This document shows, piece by piece, positions 6,696 to 8,822 of a stretch of DNA of 8,822 nt. Where the stretch lies: positions 1 through 8,822 of the forward strand of contig JAMPIM010000058.1 in the NCBI GenBank assembly GCA_023662705.1. Reading direction: 5' to 3'. The notes beneath the pieces were generated by a model. The model had not been told where the DNA came from. It saw only the letters and a list, made by a program, of their open reading frames with translations, and ran no database searches. Origin of the DNA: Candidatus Gastranaerophilales bacterium (lineage in GTDB: Bacteria; Cyanobacteriota; Vampirovibrionia; Gastranaerophilales; Gastranaerophilaceae). The first letter of the stretch is position 1. Each line of letters begins with the position of its first letter. The position numbers and the translations under genes were made by a program.

Positions 6696-7943
6696 TTAGC
6701 ATAAATTGTTTTTTTGTAAAACCACTTTTTTCAATGTGTTAAATTCACCTTCATCAATATGTACTGTTAAATAATTACGCGTTACACCCTTATATCTACC
6801 ATCTTTACCAAGCCGTTTTTCAATCAGAACTTCTTCTTCATGTCCGATATTTGATTGAACAAACTGTTCAAATTTTTCTGCCGAGATTTTCTTAATGATA
6901 GATGCTCGTTCTTCTTTTACCCCGTCAGGCAAATGTCCGTCAAGTTTTTCGGCAATAGTTCCTTTGCGGATTGAATACGGGAATGTATGAATCTGTGTTA
7001 AATTTGATTTTCTAAGATTCTCAACCGTTGTTTCAAAATCTTCATCAGTTTCACCGCAAAATCCTGCGATAATATCACTTCCAAGAAACGGTTTTTCAAA
7101 ACGTGAAACAATATCTTCCATCTGTTCTAAATAATATTCAACCGTATAATGACGATTCATACGTTTCAAAGTTCTGTTGCAAGCCGATTGCAAAGATAAA
7201 TGAAAATGCGGACAGAATTTTTCACTATCCTGAAGAAAATCAAGCATTTCAGGAGTAATTTCCAACGGATTCAATGAGCCCAAACGATAACGCGGGATAG
7301 ATGTTTTAGCTTCAACTTCTTTTAACAAATCAAGAAGTTCCAGACCTAAATCCTTGCCCCACAAACCAATATGAATCCCTGTAAAAACAACCTCTTTATA
7401 ACCCTGTTCGGCATAACGGTTAATTTCATTAATAATAAATTCACTGTCTGCACTTCTTGATTTACCGCGCCCGTAAGGAATAATACAATATGAACATCTG
7501 TTATCGCATCCATCCTGAATCTTAAGACTGATACGAGTTTTTGTAGTGTCATTTAAAATAACCTTACAAAAATCTGTTTTACCCATCAAATCTCTAACAA
7601 CAAAATTTTCTTCATCCTGCAAATATTTTGCAATTTCAAACTTATCCTCATTACCGTAAATATAATCAATAAACGGTTCTTCCAAAAGTTTTTCTTTCTC
7701 AATCTGCGCAATACAGCCTGTCAAAACAGTTTTAAGTCCCAATCCATGTGCATGCCGGAGCAAATACATCGCTTCATTATCACTTTTATGAGTAACAGAA
7801 CAAGAATTAAGAATATAAATATCAGCTTCTTCAAGCTTCTTTACTTCGACAAACCCCGCATCAACCAGTTTTTGCACAACAATCTGTCCCTCAAACTGGT
7901 TTGATTTACATCCCATTGATTTTAATAAAAACTTTTTCATCAT
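6696..7943 (-). CDS. mtaB: tRNA t6A37 methylthiotransferase (MtaB-type radical SAM enzyme)
   Basis: Adds a methylthio group to C2 of N6-threonylcarbamoyladenosine at tRNA position 37, giving ms2t6A, which supports decoding of ANN codons such as lysine AAA. The 415 residues have the methylthiotransferase order: N-terminal UPF0004 domain with the auxiliary 4Fe-4S cysteines C12 (MGCKSNQFE), C48 (NSCSVTHKSD) and C77 (LTGCIAQ); radical SAM core with C146, C150 and C153 in DGCDNRCSYC; and a C-terminal TRAM RNA-binding domain (about 366-412). GCKSNQFE and TGCIAQ fit the MtaB branch better than MiaB or RimO, whose first motifs differ. Two adjacent ATGs (7943 and 7940) overlap the mgtE stop codon. No Shine-Dalgarno is visible before either, which suggests reinitiation by ribosomes finishing mgtE. 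MtaB rather than a sister subfamily is likely but rests on motifs alone. Confidence 0.93.
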   Translation of the reverse strand: MMKKFLLKSMGCKSNQFEGQIVVQKLVDAGFVEVKKLEEADIYILNSCSVTHKSDNEAMYLLRHAHGLGLKTVLTGCIAQIEKEKLLEEPFIDYIYGNEDKFEIAKYLQDEENFVVRDLMGKTDFCKVILNDTTKTRISLKIQDGCDNRCSYCIIPYGRGKSRSADSEFIINEINRYAEQGYKEVVFTGIHIGLWGKDLGLELLDLLKEVEAKTSIPRYRLGSLNPLEITPEMLDFLQDSEKFCPHFHLSLQSACNRTLKRMNRHYTVEYYLEQMEDIVSRFEKPFLGSDIIAGFCGETDEDFETTVENLRKSNLTQIHTFPYSIRKGTIAEKLDGHLPDGVKEERASIIKKISAEKFEQFVQSNIGHEEEVLIEKRLGKDGRYKGVTRNYLTVHIDEGEFNTLKKVVLQKNNLC

Positions 7944-8822
7944 ATTTTAATCAAATACCACGTTACAAGAGTCAAATACACAGCCAAGCCGACAACGTCA
8001 ATTGTTGTTGCAATTACAGGGCCTGACGCAACAGCAGGGTCTATTTTCAATTTTTTAAGTATCAACGGTGTACAAGTACCAATCATAGTTGCAATCGTCA
8101 TATTAAGTGACATTGCAATACCTACAATTAAGCCTAATTCCAAATTATGCTGCCATCCCCAAGTTACAAGGGTTACAACAAGACCAAATATAAACCCGAT
8201 GCTCAAACCGGTAACCGTTTCGCGCATAATATGGTGCCAGCCGTCCTGTAAAGAAACCTGACCCGTTGACATACCGCGAACCATAAGCGTAATACTTTGA
8301 GTCCCGATGTTTCCGCCCAAACCTGCAAGAAGCGGCATAAACGCTGCAATTACAGGAAGCGCCGTAAACGTATGGTCATATTTGTTAGTAATTGATACTG
8401 CAAAGAATTCCCCGATTAAAGTAATAAAAAGCCAAGGAACACGAGCTTTAATCGCATGAGCCAAACTACCTGTTAAAAGGTCATCGTCATCATCGCCCAA
8501 ATCCGTAACAATACCTGAAGATGTGAAGATTTCATCTGTTGTTTCTTCTTCAACAATATCCTGAACATCATCCCAGGTTACAATCCCTTTAAGGTGGTTA
8601 TACATATCCACAACAGGCAAAGCATTGAACTGATATTTCATAAAAATATCAGCAATATGACCTTGATAATCATCAACCTGAACCTTAACAATATCACGAG
8701 ACATAATTTCCGCAATAGATAAATCAACAGGCGAAGTCAAAAGAGTTCTCAATGAAACAACACCTAAAAGATGGTTATGTTTATCAACAGCATAAACATA
8801 ATAAAGCTCCATATTCTCTTTT
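7940..8822 (-). CDS. mgtE: Magnesium transporter MgtE (N-terminal part outside the window)
   Basis: An inner-membrane Mg2+ channel gated by cytoplasmic Mg2+. About 293 codons are present and the frame stays open to the window edge; the Met at 8812 is internal, since Lys-Glu-Asn precede it in frame and the sequence there is already mid-CBS domain. Full-length relatives have about 450 residues, so roughly 155 are missing. Visible parts in order: end of CBS 1 (YYVYAVDKHNHLLGVVSL), CBS 2 (IMSRDIVKV through LPVVDMYNHLKGIVTWDDV), the acidic linker and plug helix, then five membrane segments with the family motifs MPLLAGLGGNIGTQS and ASGPVIATTIDVVG. The Asp of TTIDVVG corresponds to the pore Asp of Thermus MgtE. 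It ends in ATATGATG, overlapping the mtaB start. The domain and pore motifs support a working channel, as far as it can be read. Confidence 0.95.
   Translation of the reverse strand, partial: KENMELYYVYAVDKHNHLLGVVSLRTLLTSPVDLSIAEIMSRDIVKVQVDDYQGHIADIFMKYQFNALPVVDMYNHLKGIVTWDDVQDIVEEETTDEIFTSSGIVTDLGDDDDDLLTGSLAHAIKARVPWLFITLIGEFFAVSITNKYDHTFTALPVIAAFMPLLAGLGGNIGTQSITLMVRGMSTGQVSLQDGWHHIMRETVTGLSIGFIFGLVVTLVTWGWQHNLELGLIVGIAMSLNMTIATMIGTCTPLILKKLKIDPAVASGPVIATTIDVVGLAVYLTLVTWYLIKI

Noticed and set aside
8810..8812. ATG at 8812 as the true start of the magnesium transporter
   Set aside because: The frame is open to the window end, and the first residues already lie inside a CBS domain, so the gene continues beyond 8822.
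1..8822. Search for CRISPR arrays, tRNA genes, insertion sequences and long direct repeats
   Set aside because: None seen by eye; nearly all the sequence is accounted for by recognised genes and short intergenic gaps, the longest being 152 bases.

Overview
The window looks like ordinary chromosomal housekeeping sequence from an AT-rich bacterium, with Shine-Dalgarno-led genes and the standard genetic code. I saw no mobile element, CRISPR array, tRNA or rRNA. The lineage cannot be fixed from sequence alone. One weak hint is the uncharacterised protein at 4014-4670, whose N-terminus carries 'NVSFEARR'. From memory, short leaders of the 'SF-x-A/G' kind recur in uncharacterised proteins of gut Melainabacteria (Gastranaerophilales), so that group is my first guess. 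An AT-rich Firmicute is the main alternative.

Layout. (1) 1-2501, minus strand: ppdK, pyruvate phosphate dikinase, with the C-terminus cut off by the window edge. (2) 2502-2653: a divergent promoter region with a good sigma70-type promoter facing right, a weaker one facing left, and small palindromes between them. (3) 2654-3979, plus strand: a glutamate/aspartate:cation symporter of the DAACS (GltP/GltT) family, the only plus-strand gene. (4) 3980-4012: a strong, nearly symmetrical hairpin serving as a shared terminator for two convergent transcripts. (5) 4014-8822, minus strand: a collinear series that reads, in transcription order, mgtE (Mg2+ channel, N-terminus outside the window), mtaB (tRNA methylthiotransferase), gatC (amidotransferase subunit C), pyrG (CTP synthase) and an unrecognised 218-residue protein.

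How the genes relate. mgtE and mtaB overlap (ATGATG) and mtaB has no visible Shine-Dalgarno, so the two are probably translationally coupled. gatC follows mtaB after 28 bases. Between gatC and pyrG lies a hairpin-plus-U-tract terminator that ends only about 7 bases before the pyrG ribosome binding site, leaving no room for a promoter after it. pyrG must therefore be read through, which makes the element a candidate attenuator. Two of the enzymes consume glutamine or its ammonia: GatC as part of GatCAB, and PyrG directly. The divergent transporter takes up acidic amino acids, but any functional coupling is speculative.

I found no clear novel multi-gene system. The most interesting items are the gatC-pyrG attenuator candidate and the uncharacterised protein downstream of pyrG.
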